Positions 15,916-24,014 of a DNA stretch of 64,000 bases are shown here, piece after piece. How positions within the stretch are numbered: position 1 is the first letter of the stretch; the number at the start of each line of letters is the position of its first letter. The DNA comes from Streptomyces pseudovenezuelae (lineage in GTDB: Bacteria; Actinomycetota; Actinomycetes; Streptomycetales; Streptomycetaceae), in the NCBI RefSeq assembly GCF_001513955.1, contig NZ_KQ948148.1, forward strand, positions 797,905 through 861,904, written 5' to 3'. The position numbers and the translations under genes are program-made. The notes under the pieces were generated by a model. That model ran no database searches and had not been told where the DNA came from. It saw nothing but the letters and a program-made list of their open reading frames with translations.

Positions 15916-17523
15916 ATGAGCGAGCGAAAGACCCCGCCGAAGGGCGTGACAGCGGCCGCCGCGGCAACCGCCGACCGAACCATGCCGGAGGCACAGTCCG
16001 TCTCGGCCGCGCTGCCCCAGGAGGCCCTGGAGATCGCCTCCGGCTACGCGTTCGGCGGGCCCGCGCTCGATCTGGGCGCGCTGCTGTGGGACGGGGTCTG
16101 CCTCCCGGACGCGCAGGTCAGGATCCCCCTGCCGATGCTCAACCGGCACGGGCTCGTCGCCGGTGCCACCGGCACCGGCAAGACCAAGACGCTCCAGCTC
16201 ATCGCCGAGCAGTTGTCGGCGCAGGGGGTCCCCGTCTTCCTCGCCGACATCAAGGGCGATGTGTCGGGCATCTCCGCGCCGGGCACGCGGAACGAGAAGG
16301 TGCAGGCCAGGGCTGCGGAAGTGCATCAGCAGTGGGAGGCCGGCGGCTTTCCCGCGGAGTTCTACGCCCTCGGCGGCATCGGGCACGGCATCCCCGTCCG
16401 GGCCACCGTCACCAGCTTCGGGCCGCTGCTCCTGTCAAAGGTGCTCCAGCTCAACCAGACCCAGGAGCAGTCTCTCGGCCTGATCTTCCACTACGCCGAC
16501 CGGAAGGGCCTGGAACTGGTCGACCTCAAGGACCTGCGGGCCGTCGTCGCCTTCCTCACCTCCGACGAGGGCAAGGGCGAGCTGAGGGGCATCGGCGGGC
16601 TGAGCACGGCCACCGCGGGAGTGATCCTGCGCTCCCTCACCGCCTTCGAGGCGGAGGGCATGGCCGACTTCTTCGGGGAGCCGGAGTTCGACACCGCCGA
16701 GCTGCTGCGGACCGCGGACGACGGGCGCGGGCTGGTGTCCGTCCTGGAGCTGGCCGCCGTACAGGACCGGCCGCGGCTCTTCTCGACCTTCCTGATGTGG
16801 CTGCTCGCCGATCTCTTCCACGATCTGCCGGAGGTCGGGGACGTCGACCGGCCGAAGCTCGTCTTCTTCTTCGACGAGGCGCATCTGCTCTTCAACGGGG
16901 CCTCGAAGGCGTTCCTCGACTCCCTCACACAGACCGTCCGGCTGATTCGCTCGAAAGGAGTCGGCGTCTTCTTCGTGACGCAGACCGCGAAGGACGTACC
17001 CGCCGACGTTCTCGCGCAGCTCGGCAACCGCGTCCAGCACGCGCTACGGGCCTTCACGCCGGACGACCAGAAGGCGTTGAAGGCGACCGTGAAGACCTTC
17101 CCCGACTCCGCGTACGACCTGGAGGAACTGCTCACCGGTCTGGGGACGGGGGAGGCCGTGGTGACCGTGCTGAGCGAGAAGGGGGCGCCCACGCCCGTCG
17201 CCGCGACCCGTCTGCGCGCTCCCGAGTCCCTGATGGGTCCCCTCGACGCCGGTGCGCTGGACGCGGCGGTCAGGGCCTCCTCGCTGTACGGGCGTTACGC
17301 ACAGGCTGTGGACAGGGAGTCGGCGTACGAGAAGCTCGACTCCCGCGGCGCCAAGGGTCCGGACGAGATGAAGGCCCCGCCCCGGTCGCGTGCGAAGGAC
17401 CCCTCCGTCGTCGAACAGGTCGTCGGCAGTGGCATGTTCAAGTCGCTCGCGCGGTCACTGGGCACACAGATCGGTCGGGAGATCACCCGTTCGGTCTTCG
17501 GTACGGCCCGGAGGAGGCGGTAG
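15916..17523 (+). CDS. HerA-like helicase/ATPase (DUF853 family)
   Basis: The protein has 535 residues. Walker A is GATGTGKTKT near residue 85, Walker B is KLVFFFDEAHLLF, and the region GVFFVTQTAKDVPADVLAQLGNRVQHALRAFTPDD is the sensor/arginine part of HerA/FtsK-like ring ATPases. The family is thought to form hexamers acting on DNA or at the membrane; the substrate in actinobacteria is unknown. The ATG at 15916 follows GGAGCAGGGG. Basic C-terminal end (FGTARRRR). No NurA-type nuclease gene is adjacent, unlike archaeal herA loci. Confidence 0.88.
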   Translation: MSERKTPPKGVTAAAAATADRTMPEAQSVSAALPQEALEIASGYAFGGPALDLGALLWDGVCLPDAQVRIPLPMLNRHGLVAGATGTGKTKTLQLIAEQLSAQGVPVFLADIKGDVSGISAPGTRNEKVQARAAEVHQQWEAGGFPAEFYALGGIGHGIPVRATVTSFGPLLLSKVLQLNQTQEQSLGLIFHYADRKGLELVDLKDLRAVVAFLTSDEGKGELRGIGGLSTATAGVILRSLTAFEAEGMADFFGEPEFDTAELLRTADDGRGLVSVLELAAVQDRPRLFSTFLMWLLADLFHDLPEVGDVDRPKLVFFFDEAHLLFNGASKAFLDSLTQTVRLIRSKGVGVFFVTQTAKDVPADVLAQLGNRVQHALRAFTPDDQKALKATVKTFPDSAYDLEELLTGLGTGEAVVTVLSEKGAPTPVAATRLRAPESLMGPLDAGALDAAVRASSLYGRYAQAVDRESAYEKLDSRGAKGPDEMKAPPRSRAKDPSVVEQVVGSGMFKSLARSLGTQIGREITRSVFGTARRRR

Positions 17524-17541
17524 TCCGCCTCCTCCGGAGGA

Positions 17542-17661
17542 TCAGCCGCGCTTCTCCTCTCGCACCGGCGGCTGCTTGTTCGTGTTCTGCGGTTTCGGCG
17601 CACTGCGTGCGGCCTCCGCGCGCAGCAGGGCGCGCAGGACCGCGTACGGGTCGACGGGCAT
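17542..17661 (-). CDS. Small hypothetical protein, 39 residues
   Basis: It reads MPVDPYAVLRALLRAEAARSAPKPQNTNKQPPVREEKRG: a short amphipathic helix followed by a charged, probably disordered tail. The ATG at 17661 has a GAGGA ribosome-binding site at a good distance. It is convergent with the HerA-like gene, 18 bp away. I believe it is a conserved small streptomycete gene, but I cannot name a role. Confidence 0.55.
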   Translation of the reverse strand: MPVDPYAVLRALLRAEAARSAPKPQNTNKQPPVREEKRG

Positions 17662-17710
17662 GACGGTGTTCCTCGCGTGAGTGCTGAGCAGGCCTGGGAA
17701 GCGGGCTCTG

Positions 17711-18028
17711 TCAGCAGCGCAGGACCACGGAACGCAGGGCGGGCAGCGCGTACGGCGGTCGCTGGGCCGCCGGGAGGGGACGGGCCGCCGGGACACCGGG
17801 CACCGCCTGCGACCGCGGAACGGGCCGCAGAGGTACGGCCGCACGGTGCACGGCCCGGGCCGGTGGCCGCAGGACCGTGTCGAGGACGTCGTACTCGACG
17901 AGTTCCCCGGCCGGGACGGGCGGCATCGGGTGCGCCTGCACCTGTGCGCCGGGAACCAGCAGCGCGAGCAGCAGCACGAGCACCCGCAGCCAGTCACGGC
18001 TGCCCGGGGCACGTCGTACGGAACTCAC
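17711..18028 (-). CDS. Secreted hypothetical protein, 105 residues
   Basis: It has a basic start (VSSVRRAPGSRDWLR), a hydrophobic core (VLVLLLALLVPG) and a probable cleavage after AQVQA-H, giving a small exported protein. The mature part is Pro/Ala/Arg-rich (VLRPPARAVHRAAVPLRPVPRSQAVPGVPAARPLP) with no known domain and no cysteines apart from the last residue. The GTG at 18028 was chosen because a GGAGGGGGAG tract precedes it and the signal peptide then has normal length. Confidence 0.65.
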   Translation of the reverse strand: MSSVRRAPGSRDWLRVLVLLLALLVPGAQVQAHPMPPVPAGELVEYDVLDTVLRPPARAVHRAAVPLRPVPRSQAVPGVPAARPLPAAQRPPYALPALRSVVLRC

Positions 18029-18589
18029 ACAGCTCGTCTCCCCCTCCGGCACGCCCACGTCATCACTTCGGCCCCGCAATTCACCCGGGCGCAGCAGGGG
18101 CGACCAGTCCTGGTCGGGGATTCGTGTGGTGGCCGGTGCGCGGTGTCGCTGAGGTGCGGCGGCGGAGCAAGGCCCGGCACGGCCCACCGCCCGCCCGGTC
18201 CGGGACTGCCACAACCGTCCAGTCCCGGACCGGGACACCCACCTTGGTCCGCGGCCCCGCCTCGCGGGCAGTCACACAGCCGTGGGGGGGGCGAGTTGCC
18301 GGGCCCCGGGAAGGGCGGCGCGTGACCAGTGGGCGCGCCGCCACGGTCGTTCGGATCCCTGCCCGGGGCGATGGGCGCCGCCCGCCGGAACGCGATCGGT
18401 CGGCGGCACCCCAGGCCCGCCTTCGGCTTCGGGCAGGGCCACGCCTCACCGTCACCCACACACCACGTGCCCGCAATTTCCGGCCCGCGCGCAGCATCAG
18501 TGAGGCGGTGGTGTGGTGAGGGTGGGCGACTGGGGCCCGGTGTCAGCAGGGCGCGGCGCTGTGGGGGCCGGCAGGCGCATCCGGTGGTG
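18029..18589. other. Gene-free stretch with a 15-bp inverted repeat
   Basis: No frame here has both a start signal and the codon bias of the neighbours. A perfect 15-bp inverted repeat CCCGGTCCGGGACTG / CAGTCCCGGACCGGG lies at 18194-18208 and 18220-18234 with an 11-nt loop. It could end transcription from the HdeD gene (minus strand), about 360 bp downstream of its stop, or act on either strand. Confidence 0.5.
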
Positions 18590-19240
18590 TCACACCGTGT
18601 GCGGTACCTGTCGGGCTCGGCCGCGGATGCTGAGGGCGGTGATGATCTCGACGATTCCGACGACGACCAGCCAGATGCCGCCGACCAGGGTGAGGACGGC
18701 GACCGACTCGAAGGGGGAGTCGATCAGCACGATCCCGGCGATGAAGGTGAGCGCGCCGAGGAGGATCTGCCAGCCGCGGGCCGGCATGGAGCGGTCGGAC
18801 GCGGCCGCCAGGGTCTGGGTGATGCCGCGGATCAGCCAGCCGATGCCGATCCACAGGGCGAGCAGCAGGATCGACCGCATCGGGCCGCGCAGGCAGAACA
18901 GGCCCAGCAGGATCGACAGGGTGCCGCTGACGAAGGCGAGGACGCGCAGGGCGGTCGTCTTGTGCGTACCGAAGGCCGCGACCAGCTGGAAGATGCCGCT
19001 GACCAGGAGGTAGACGCCGAAGAGGACGCCTACCGCGAGCAGGGAGCCACCGGGCCAGACCAGGACCAGGACGCCCAGGATCAGGGAGGCGACACCCGTG
19101 ACCAGGACGACCTGCCAGGCGGCCTGGGCGAGGGCGTGCAGGGGGCCCTCGAAGGGCGGTTCGGGCGCGTGCGGTGCGGTGCCCGGCGGGTGGCCCGCGT
19201 GGACCCTGCGGTCGTCGAAACGGTCGTCGAACTCGGTCAT
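18590..19240 (-). CDS. HdeD family acid-resistance-type membrane protein
   Basis: The 216-residue protein has six hydrophobic segments after a charged N-terminus (MTEFDDRFDDRRVHAG). The repeats ASLILGVLVLVWPGGSLLAVGVLFGVYLLVSGIFQLV, GTLSILLGLFCLRGP and ALTFIAGIVLIDSPFESVAVLTLVGGIWLVVVGIVEII are typical of the HdeD/DUF308 family, with W-P/S-P turns between helix pairs. HdeD is linked to acid resistance in E. coli; the streptomycete role is unknown. The ATG at 19240 removes an unlikely N-terminal extension. Confidence 0.85.
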   Translation of the reverse strand: MTEFDDRFDDRRVHAGHPPGTAPHAPEPPFEGPLHALAQAAWQVVLVTGVASLILGVLVLVWPGGSLLAVGVLFGVYLLVSGIFQLVAAFGTHKTTALRVLAFVSGTLSILLGLFCLRGPMRSILLLALWIGIGWLIRGITQTLAAASDRSMPARGWQILLGALTFIAGIVLIDSPFESVAVLTLVGGIWLVVVGIVEIITALSIRGRARQVPHTV

Positions 19241-19298
19241 GGTCCATGCTGGGACCGCCGTGCACCGTGCGGCCACCCGGGGCGGGCCACCCGGCTGA

Positions 19299-19895
19299 CT
19301 AGGACTTCCCGGCCGCCTTGGCCGCCTTCGCGGCCGCCTTCATCTCCTGTTTGTGCGCGCGGACCTTCGTCAGCGACTCGGGTCCGGTGATGTCGGCGAC
19401 GGACCGGAAGGACTTCGCCTCGCCGTAGGCGCCCGCGGCCTCCCGCCAGCCCTGCGGCCGGACGCCGAGCTGCTTGCCCAGCAGCGCCAGGAAGATCTGG
19501 GCCTTCTGCTTGCCGAAGCCCGGCAGTTCCTCCAGGCGGCGCAGCAGCTCGCGGCCGTCGTCCACGCCCTTCCAGACCAGCTCGGCCTCGCCGTCGTAGT
19601 GCTCGACGAGGTACTGGCACAGCTGCTGGATCCGCTTGGCCATCGAGCCCGGATAGCGGTGCACGGCCGGCTTCTCGGACAGCAGCGCGACGAAGGCCTC
19701 CGGGTCCTGCGCCGCGATGTCGTGCGCGTCGAGGTCGCTCGCGCCGAGGCGGTCCGCGATGGTGCGGGGGCCCTTGAACGCCCACTCCATCGGGACCTGC
19801 TGGTCCAGCAGCATCCCGACCAGCGCGGCGAGCGGGGAGCGGCCGAGGAGCTCGTCGGCCTCGGGGTCCTGGGCGAGGTGAAGGGTGACGTCCAT
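19299..19895 (-). CDS. HhH-GPD family base-excision-repair-like protein
   Basis: The 198-residue protein has LVGMLLDQQVPMEWAFKGPRTIADRLG, which resembles the start of HhH-GPD DNA glycosylases, and LRRLEELPGFGKQKAQIFLALLGKQLGV, the helix-hairpin-helix (LPGFGxxKA). The usual catalytic Asp after the hairpin and the 4Fe-4S cysteines of the EndoIII class are not evident, so glycosylase activity is uncertain. The tail is Lys/Ala-rich. The ATG at 19895 has GGGG 2-6 nt before it; an earlier ATG at 19907 is also possible. Confidence 0.8.
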   Translation of the reverse strand: MDVTLHLAQDPEADELLGRSPLAALVGMLLDQQVPMEWAFKGPRTIADRLGASDLDAHDIAAQDPEAFVALLSEKPAVHRYPGSMAKRIQQLCQYLVEHYDGEAELVWKGVDDGRELLRRLEELPGFGKQKAQIFLALLGKQLGVRPQGWREAAGAYGEAKSFRSVADITGPESLTKVRAHKQEMKAAAKAAKAAGKS

Positions 19896-19928
19896 GTCCC
19901 CGATCATGCCCCCGCCGGCAGCGCGCCT

Positions 19929-20666
19929 CTACCGGGAGCCGGCGGGCAGGTCCCGCCAGTAGCCGAGCGCGTGCACCCGCTGCTTCGGCACGCCCAGTTC
20001 CTTGCGGACGTACGACGACAGGGTCCGGGTCGTCGCCGTGTCGCAGGCGATCCAGACGTACGCGTCCGGGTGGCTGCTCAGCAGGGCGGGCAGGTCCGCC
20101 TTCGCCTGGGCGACGAGGTGTGCCCCGGAGTCGAGGCGGAGCACCCGGCGGACCTCGTGGCGGGACGGGTCGGTGCGGAAGGGGAGGTCCTCGTCGCCGC
20201 CCTCGAACCAGACGGTCGCGGGGGAGGAGTCCAGGGCGCCGAGGAGGGAGTTGAGGGCGGGCAGGGAGGCCGGGTCGCCGAAGGCGAACACATGGGTGGG
20301 CTCGGGGTCGGGGCGGTCGAAGCCGGTGCCGTGGACGGTCGCCTCGACGGTGTCGCCGGGCTTCGCGGCGCGGGCCCAGTCGCTGGCGATCCCGTCGTGC
20401 AGCGCGAACTCCATGGTGAAGGTGCCCGCCTCGGGGTCCGGGTCGACCAGGGTGTAGGCCCGCTGGTGCGGCTTGCCCGCGGCGGCGAACCACAGACGCA
20501 CCCACATCGTCGGATGGACGCCGGTGGCCGCCAGCATCCCGCCGTCGGTGAGATGCACCCGCCGGTACGCGTCGGTGACGTCCTCGGCGCCGGTCACGGT
20601 GCACACGAAGTCCTTCGCGCGCAGCAGTCGCAGGACCGCTCCCTCCCAGCCGTGCCCCTGCCCCAT
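19929..20666 (-). CDS. Siderophore-interacting protein (FAD-dependent ferric-siderophore reductase)
   Basis: The 245-residue protein has an N-terminal FAD-binding barrel (HPTMWVRLWFAAAGKPHQRAYTLVDPDPEAGTFTMEFALHDG, with RAYT the flavin-binding motif) and a C-terminal NAD(P)H-binding half (HVFAFGDPASLPAL, YVWIACDTATTRTLSSYVRKELGV). The end HALGYWRDL is the family signature. It should reduce ferric siderophores in the cytoplasm to release iron. The divergent promoter region holds an iron box (20708-20726), so expression should rise when iron is scarce. The ATG at 20666 has AAGG upstream. Confidence 0.92.
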   Translation of the reverse strand: MGQGHGWEGAVLRLLRAKDFVCTVTGAEDVTDAYRRVHLTDGGMLAATGVHPTMWVRLWFAAAGKPHQRAYTLVDPDPEAGTFTMEFALHDGIASDWARAAKPGDTVEATVHGTGFDRPDPEPTHVFAFGDPASLPALNSLLGALDSSPATVWFEGGDEDLPFRTDPSRHEVRRVLRLDSGAHLVAQAKADLPALLSSHPDAYVWIACDTATTRTLSSYVRKELGVPKQRVHALGYWRDLPAGSR

Positions 20667-20707
20667 GGTCTTTTCACCCTTCGCGTACGATTCCCCCACC
20701 AGCTGAC

Positions 20708-20726
20708 TTAGGTAAGCCTAACTTAA
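20708..20726. promoter_or_regulatory. Iron box (DmdR/IdeR-type operator)
   Basis: TTAGGTAAGCCTAACTTAA closely matches the 19-bp DmdR1/IdeR/DtxR consensus TTAGGTTAGGCTAACCTAA. It lies between the siderophore reductase (start 20666) and the acylase gene (start 20745), so one Fe-bound repressor could shut both directions. Confidence 0.85.
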
Positions 20727-20744
20727 AGAAGGACGGGTTCGAGG

Positions 20745-22937
20745 GTGAGTATCGAGATCCACCGCGACGCCTGGGGGATCCCCCACCTCCGCGCGGACAG
20801 CGCGCGTGAACTCGCCCGCGCCCAGGGCCGGGTCACCGCCCGCGACCGCGCCTGGCAGCTGGAGGTCGAACGGCATCGCGCACAGGGCACCTCGGCCGCC
20901 TTCCTCGGTGCCGGGGCCCTGTCCTGGGACACCCTCGCGAGACGGGCCCGCCTGGACGACACGGCCAGACGCTGCTTCGCGGCGCTGGAGAGACGGGACC
21001 CGGAGACGGCCGAGTGGGTCCGGGCGTACGTCGACGGCGTGAACGAGGAACTGCCGGCCACCACCGCCCCCGAGTTCACCCGCGTCGCACTCACCCCCGG
21101 GCGCTGGGAGCTCTGGACCCCGCTCGGCGTCTGGCTCGCCACGCACATCCTCTTCGCCGGCTTCCCCGCCAAGCTCTGGCGGGACGAGGCGACACGGCAC
21201 CTGGGCCCTGAGGCGGTCGGTCTCTTCGCCGCCGACGGCCCCGGCACCTCCGGCAGCAACGGCTGGCTGGTCGCCGGCGCCCGCACCACCACCGGCCACG
21301 CCGTCCTCGCCGGCGACCCGCACCGCTACATCGAGGACCCCGGTGTCTACCAGCAGATCCACCTGGTCTGCCCCGAGTTCGACGTCATCGGTTTCGCCGT
21401 CCCCGGCGTCCCCGGCATCGCCCACTTCGGTCACACCGGCACGGTCGCCTGGTCCATCACCAACGCCATGGCCGACTACCAGGACCTCTACCGCGAACGG
21501 CTGCGCCGCACCGGGGCCGGTGTGGAGGCCCTCGGCCCGGACGGCACCTGGCACCGCGCCGGCCGGCACACCGAGACCGTCGAGGTGGCGGGCGAGGCGC
21601 CGGTCGAGATCGAGGTGATCGAGACGGACCGGGGCCCGGTCATCGCGGGGGGCCCGGAGGGGCTGGAAGGGGGAGGGGTGGTGGAGGAGCCCCCGGCCGC
21701 GGACGCCTCCCGGTCCGCTGCCCTCCCCGCTCCCCCCTCGGCGTCCCTTCCCGCCGCCACGCCTCTCGCCCTCTCCCTCCGCTACCCGCCCCGAGTCACC
21801 GGGGACCTCGGCTTCAGCGCACTGCTCCCCCTCCTGCGGGCCCGCCGTACCGCCGACGTGGACCGTGCCTTCGACCAGTGGGTCGAGCCCGTGAACGTGG
21901 TGCAGGCTGCGGACACCGAGGGCGGGCTGCTGCACCGGGTCGCCGGCAGGGTCCCCGTGCGCACGGAGGCCAACCGGCTTCGTCCCGTGCCCGCCTGGGA
22001 GCCCGGTCATGAGTGGCGGGGCTGGCACGAGACCCCGCGTGCCGGTCTCCGCGACGGTGTCGCCGTGATGGCCAACCAGCGCGGCCCCGCCACCCCGCTC
22101 GGCGTCGAGTTCGCCCCGCCCCACCGGGCGAACCGCATCACCGCCCTGCTGAACGAGAAGGAGCGGTGGTCGGCCGCCGACATGCCGCTGATCCACATGG
22201 ACACCCATCTCGCCTCGGCCCAGCCCCTGTTGGAGCACATCGAGGCCCTGGACGACCTGAGCCCCGAGGCCGCGGCCGTCAGGGAAACGATCCGCCAGTG
22301 GGATCGCCGCATGGCCGCGAACAGCGGGGAGGCAGCCCTGTACGCCGCCGTGCGCGGCGCGGTCGTACGACGGCTCGCCGCCCACCCCGCGTTCGCGGCC
22401 CTGGCCGACCCGCCCGCCTACCCCGACGTCCTCCTCCCCTGGCTCGGCCTTGTCCCCCGTGTCGCCTTCGCGCTCGAACACCTCCTGAAAGCCGAGGAGT
22501 TGTACGGCATCGACCGGGCCGAGGCCGTGCGGGCCGCCCTGGAGGAGGTGGCCGCCGAGCCGCAGCGGGGCGCCTGGGGCGACACCCACCGCCTCGCCCC
22601 CTGGCGGGCGCTTCCCGAGAGCGAGAGCGAGAGCGAGAGCGGGAGCGGGAGCGGGGGTGAGAGCGGGAGCGAGCGCGAGGCCCCCGGTCTCTCCGGCGAC
22701 CACGACTGCGTCCTGTGCACCTCCGCCGTGCCCGGACTCACCGACCTCGCCGCGCGCGGCCCGGCCGCCCGTTACGTCTGGGACCTGGCCCGCCGCGAGG
22801 ACAGCCTCTGGGTCGTCCCGCTGGGCGCCTCCGGCACGCCCGGCTCGCCCCATCACCGTGACCAGCTCCCCCTGTGGCTCAGGGGAGATCTCGTCCCGGT
22901 AGTCACCGACCGGCAGCAGCTGACGAAGGAAGACTGA
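20745..22937 (+). CDS. Penicillin acylase family Ntn-hydrolase
   Basis: The protein has 730 residues. IHRDAWGIPHLRADSARELARAQGRVTARDRAWQLEVERHRAQG is the typical alpha-chain start. GTSGSNGWLVAGARTTTGHAVLAGDPH is the autoprocessing site: the serine at residue 171, before NGW, would become the N-terminal nucleophile of the beta chain. SITNAMADYQDLYRERL and the later Asn/Arg motifs also fit. The family cleaves amides of acylated compounds (penicillins, acyl-homoserine lactones, lipopeptides). No signal peptide is visible, unusual for the family, so it may act in the cytoplasm. A SESESESGSGSG-like tract interrupts the C-terminal half (about 22610-22680). GTG start 19 bp after the iron box. Confidence 0.85.
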   Translation: MSIEIHRDAWGIPHLRADSARELARAQGRVTARDRAWQLEVERHRAQGTSAAFLGAGALSWDTLARRARLDDTARRCFAALERRDPETAEWVRAYVDGVNEELPATTAPEFTRVALTPGRWELWTPLGVWLATHILFAGFPAKLWRDEATRHLGPEAVGLFAADGPGTSGSNGWLVAGARTTTGHAVLAGDPHRYIEDPGVYQQIHLVCPEFDVIGFAVPGVPGIAHFGHTGTVAWSITNAMADYQDLYRERLRRTGAGVEALGPDGTWHRAGRHTETVEVAGEAPVEIEVIETDRGPVIAGGPEGLEGGGVVEEPPAADASRSAALPAPPSASLPAATPLALSLRYPPRVTGDLGFSALLPLLRARRTADVDRAFDQWVEPVNVVQAADTEGGLLHRVAGRVPVRTEANRLRPVPAWEPGHEWRGWHETPRAGLRDGVAVMANQRGPATPLGVEFAPPHRANRITALLNEKERWSAADMPLIHMDTHLASAQPLLEHIEALDDLSPEAAAVRETIRQWDRRMAANSGEAALYAAVRGAVVRRLAAHPAFAALADPPAYPDVLLPWLGLVPRVAFALEHLLKAEELYGIDRAEAVRAALEEVAAEPQRGAWGDTHRLAPWRALPESESESESGSGSGGESGSEREAPGLSGDHDCVLCTSAVPGLTDLAARGPAARYVWDLARREDSLWVVPLGASGTPGSPHHRDQLPLWLRGDLVPVVTDRQQLTKED

Positions 22938-22945
22938 GGAGACCG

Positions 22946-23557
22946 ATGTCCGACACCCCCACCCGTGAAGCGGTCCACACCCAGACGGTGGACGGCTACG
23001 GCACCGTCCGCATCCTGCGCCTGGACCCGCACGCCGACGCCGCGACCGTCCACGCCTGGGTGCGCGAGGAACGCGCCGCGTTCTGGGGCATGAACGGCCT
23101 CACCCAAGAACAAGTGGCCGAGATCTACGCCCACTTGGACACCCTCGACACCCATCACGCCTATCTGCTGGAGAAGGACGGCGAACCGGCCGGACTGCTG
23201 CAGACCTACGAGCCGGAGGCCGACCGGGTCAGCGAGTGCTACCGCGTCGAAGCCGGTGACATCGGCCTCCACCTGCTGCTCCGGCCCCCGGGGCGGCACG
23301 GCACCCGCCCCGGCTGGTCGTCGGCGCTGCTGACCGCCGTGGCCTCGTACGTGCTGCTGGGCCTGGACAGGCGGCGGGTCGTGGTCGACCCCGACGTGCG
23401 CAACGAGAAGGCCGTCGCCCGCTTCCTGAAGCAGGGCTTCGTGGCCGGAGACGTGGTCGTGCTGCCGGAGGTCGACCTCCCCGACGTGCACCTGCCCGAG
23501 AAGCACGCCCAACTGGCCTTTCTGGCAAGGGATATAGCCTTCCCGGGTGACGCCTGA
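22946..23557 (+). CDS. GNAT acetyltransferase, siderophore-biosynthesis (IucB/AlcB) type
   Basis: The 203-residue protein has VHAWVREERAAFWGMNGLTQEQVAEIYAHLDTLDTHHAYLLEKDGEPAGLLQTYEPEADRVSECYRVEAGDIGLHLLL and VVVDPDVRNEKAVARFLKQGFVAGDVV. This is the pattern of the acyltransferases that acylate N-hydroxylysine or N-hydroxyornithine in hydroxamate siderophores. The start ATG (22946) has GAGGAG upstream and is 8 bp after the acylase stop, so the two genes are one transcript under the iron box. No lysine hydroxylase or NIS synthetase is in the window, so it may serve a pathway encoded elsewhere. Confidence 0.85.
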   Translation: MSDTPTREAVHTQTVDGYGTVRILRLDPHADAATVHAWVREERAAFWGMNGLTQEQVAEIYAHLDTLDTHHAYLLEKDGEPAGLLQTYEPEADRVSECYRVEAGDIGLHLLLRPPGRHGTRPGWSSALLTAVASYVLLGLDRRRVVVDPDVRNEKAVARFLKQGFVAGDVVVLPEVDLPDVHLPEKHAQLAFLARDIAFPGDA

Positions 23558-24014
23558 CGACTTGGTCGCCCACTACGGCCTGATACCGATCCCCCGCGAG
23601 GGCGGACTGTTCCGGCAGACCTGGGCGGGCGAGGAGCGTGCCGACGGAAGACCGCACGGCACGGCGATCGTCGCCCTCCTGACCTCGGACGACTACTCCG
23701 CCCTGCACCGCCTGCCCAGCGACGAGATCTGGCACCACTACCTCGGCGACCCGCTGGAGATCCTGCTCCTGGCCCCGGACGGCACGACGGCCGACGCCGT
23801 CCTGGGACCGGACATACGCGCCGGCCAGCACCCCCAGCTGACCGTGCCCGCGGGCACCTGGATGGGGGCCACGACCCGCGGCGCCTGGACCTTCTTCGGC
23901 TGCACCATGGCCCCCGGCTTCACCTACGAGGGCTACGAGCACGGTGACGCGGCCGAGCTGACGGCGCGTTACCCGTCCGAGGCCGCCCGGATCGCGCGAC
24001 TGTGCCGTCCATGA
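23547..24014 (+). CDS. Cupin protein (DUF985 family)
   Basis: The 155-residue protein has LVAHYGLIPIPREGGLFRQTW, then ALLTSDDYSALHRLPSDEIWHHYLGDPLEILLLAPDG, then QLTVPAGTWMGATTRGAWTFFGCTMAPGFTYEGYEHG. This is the single cupin barrel of DUF985, related to RmlC-type sugar epimerases; its reaction is not established. It starts with GTG inside the end of the acetyltransferase gene (11-bp overlap), which suggests translational coupling in the same iron-controlled operon. Confidence 0.85.
   Translation: MTPDDLVAHYGLIPIPREGGLFRQTWAGEERADGRPHGTAIVALLTSDDYSALHRLPSDEIWHHYLGDPLEILLLAPDGTTADAVLGPDIRAGQHPQLTVPAGTWMGATTRGAWTFFGCTMAPGFTYEGYEHGDAAELTARYPSEAARIARLCRP

Noticed and set aside
18029..18589. Short open frames in the gap before the HdeD gene
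   Set aside because: Several frames are open on both strands but none has a ribosome-binding site together with the expected third-position bias.
20718..22856. A 712-codon open frame on the minus strand opposite the penicillin acylase
   Set aside because: Composition is that of a shadow frame (Gly/Arg/Val/Asp) and the acylase motifs on the plus strand are unmistakable.
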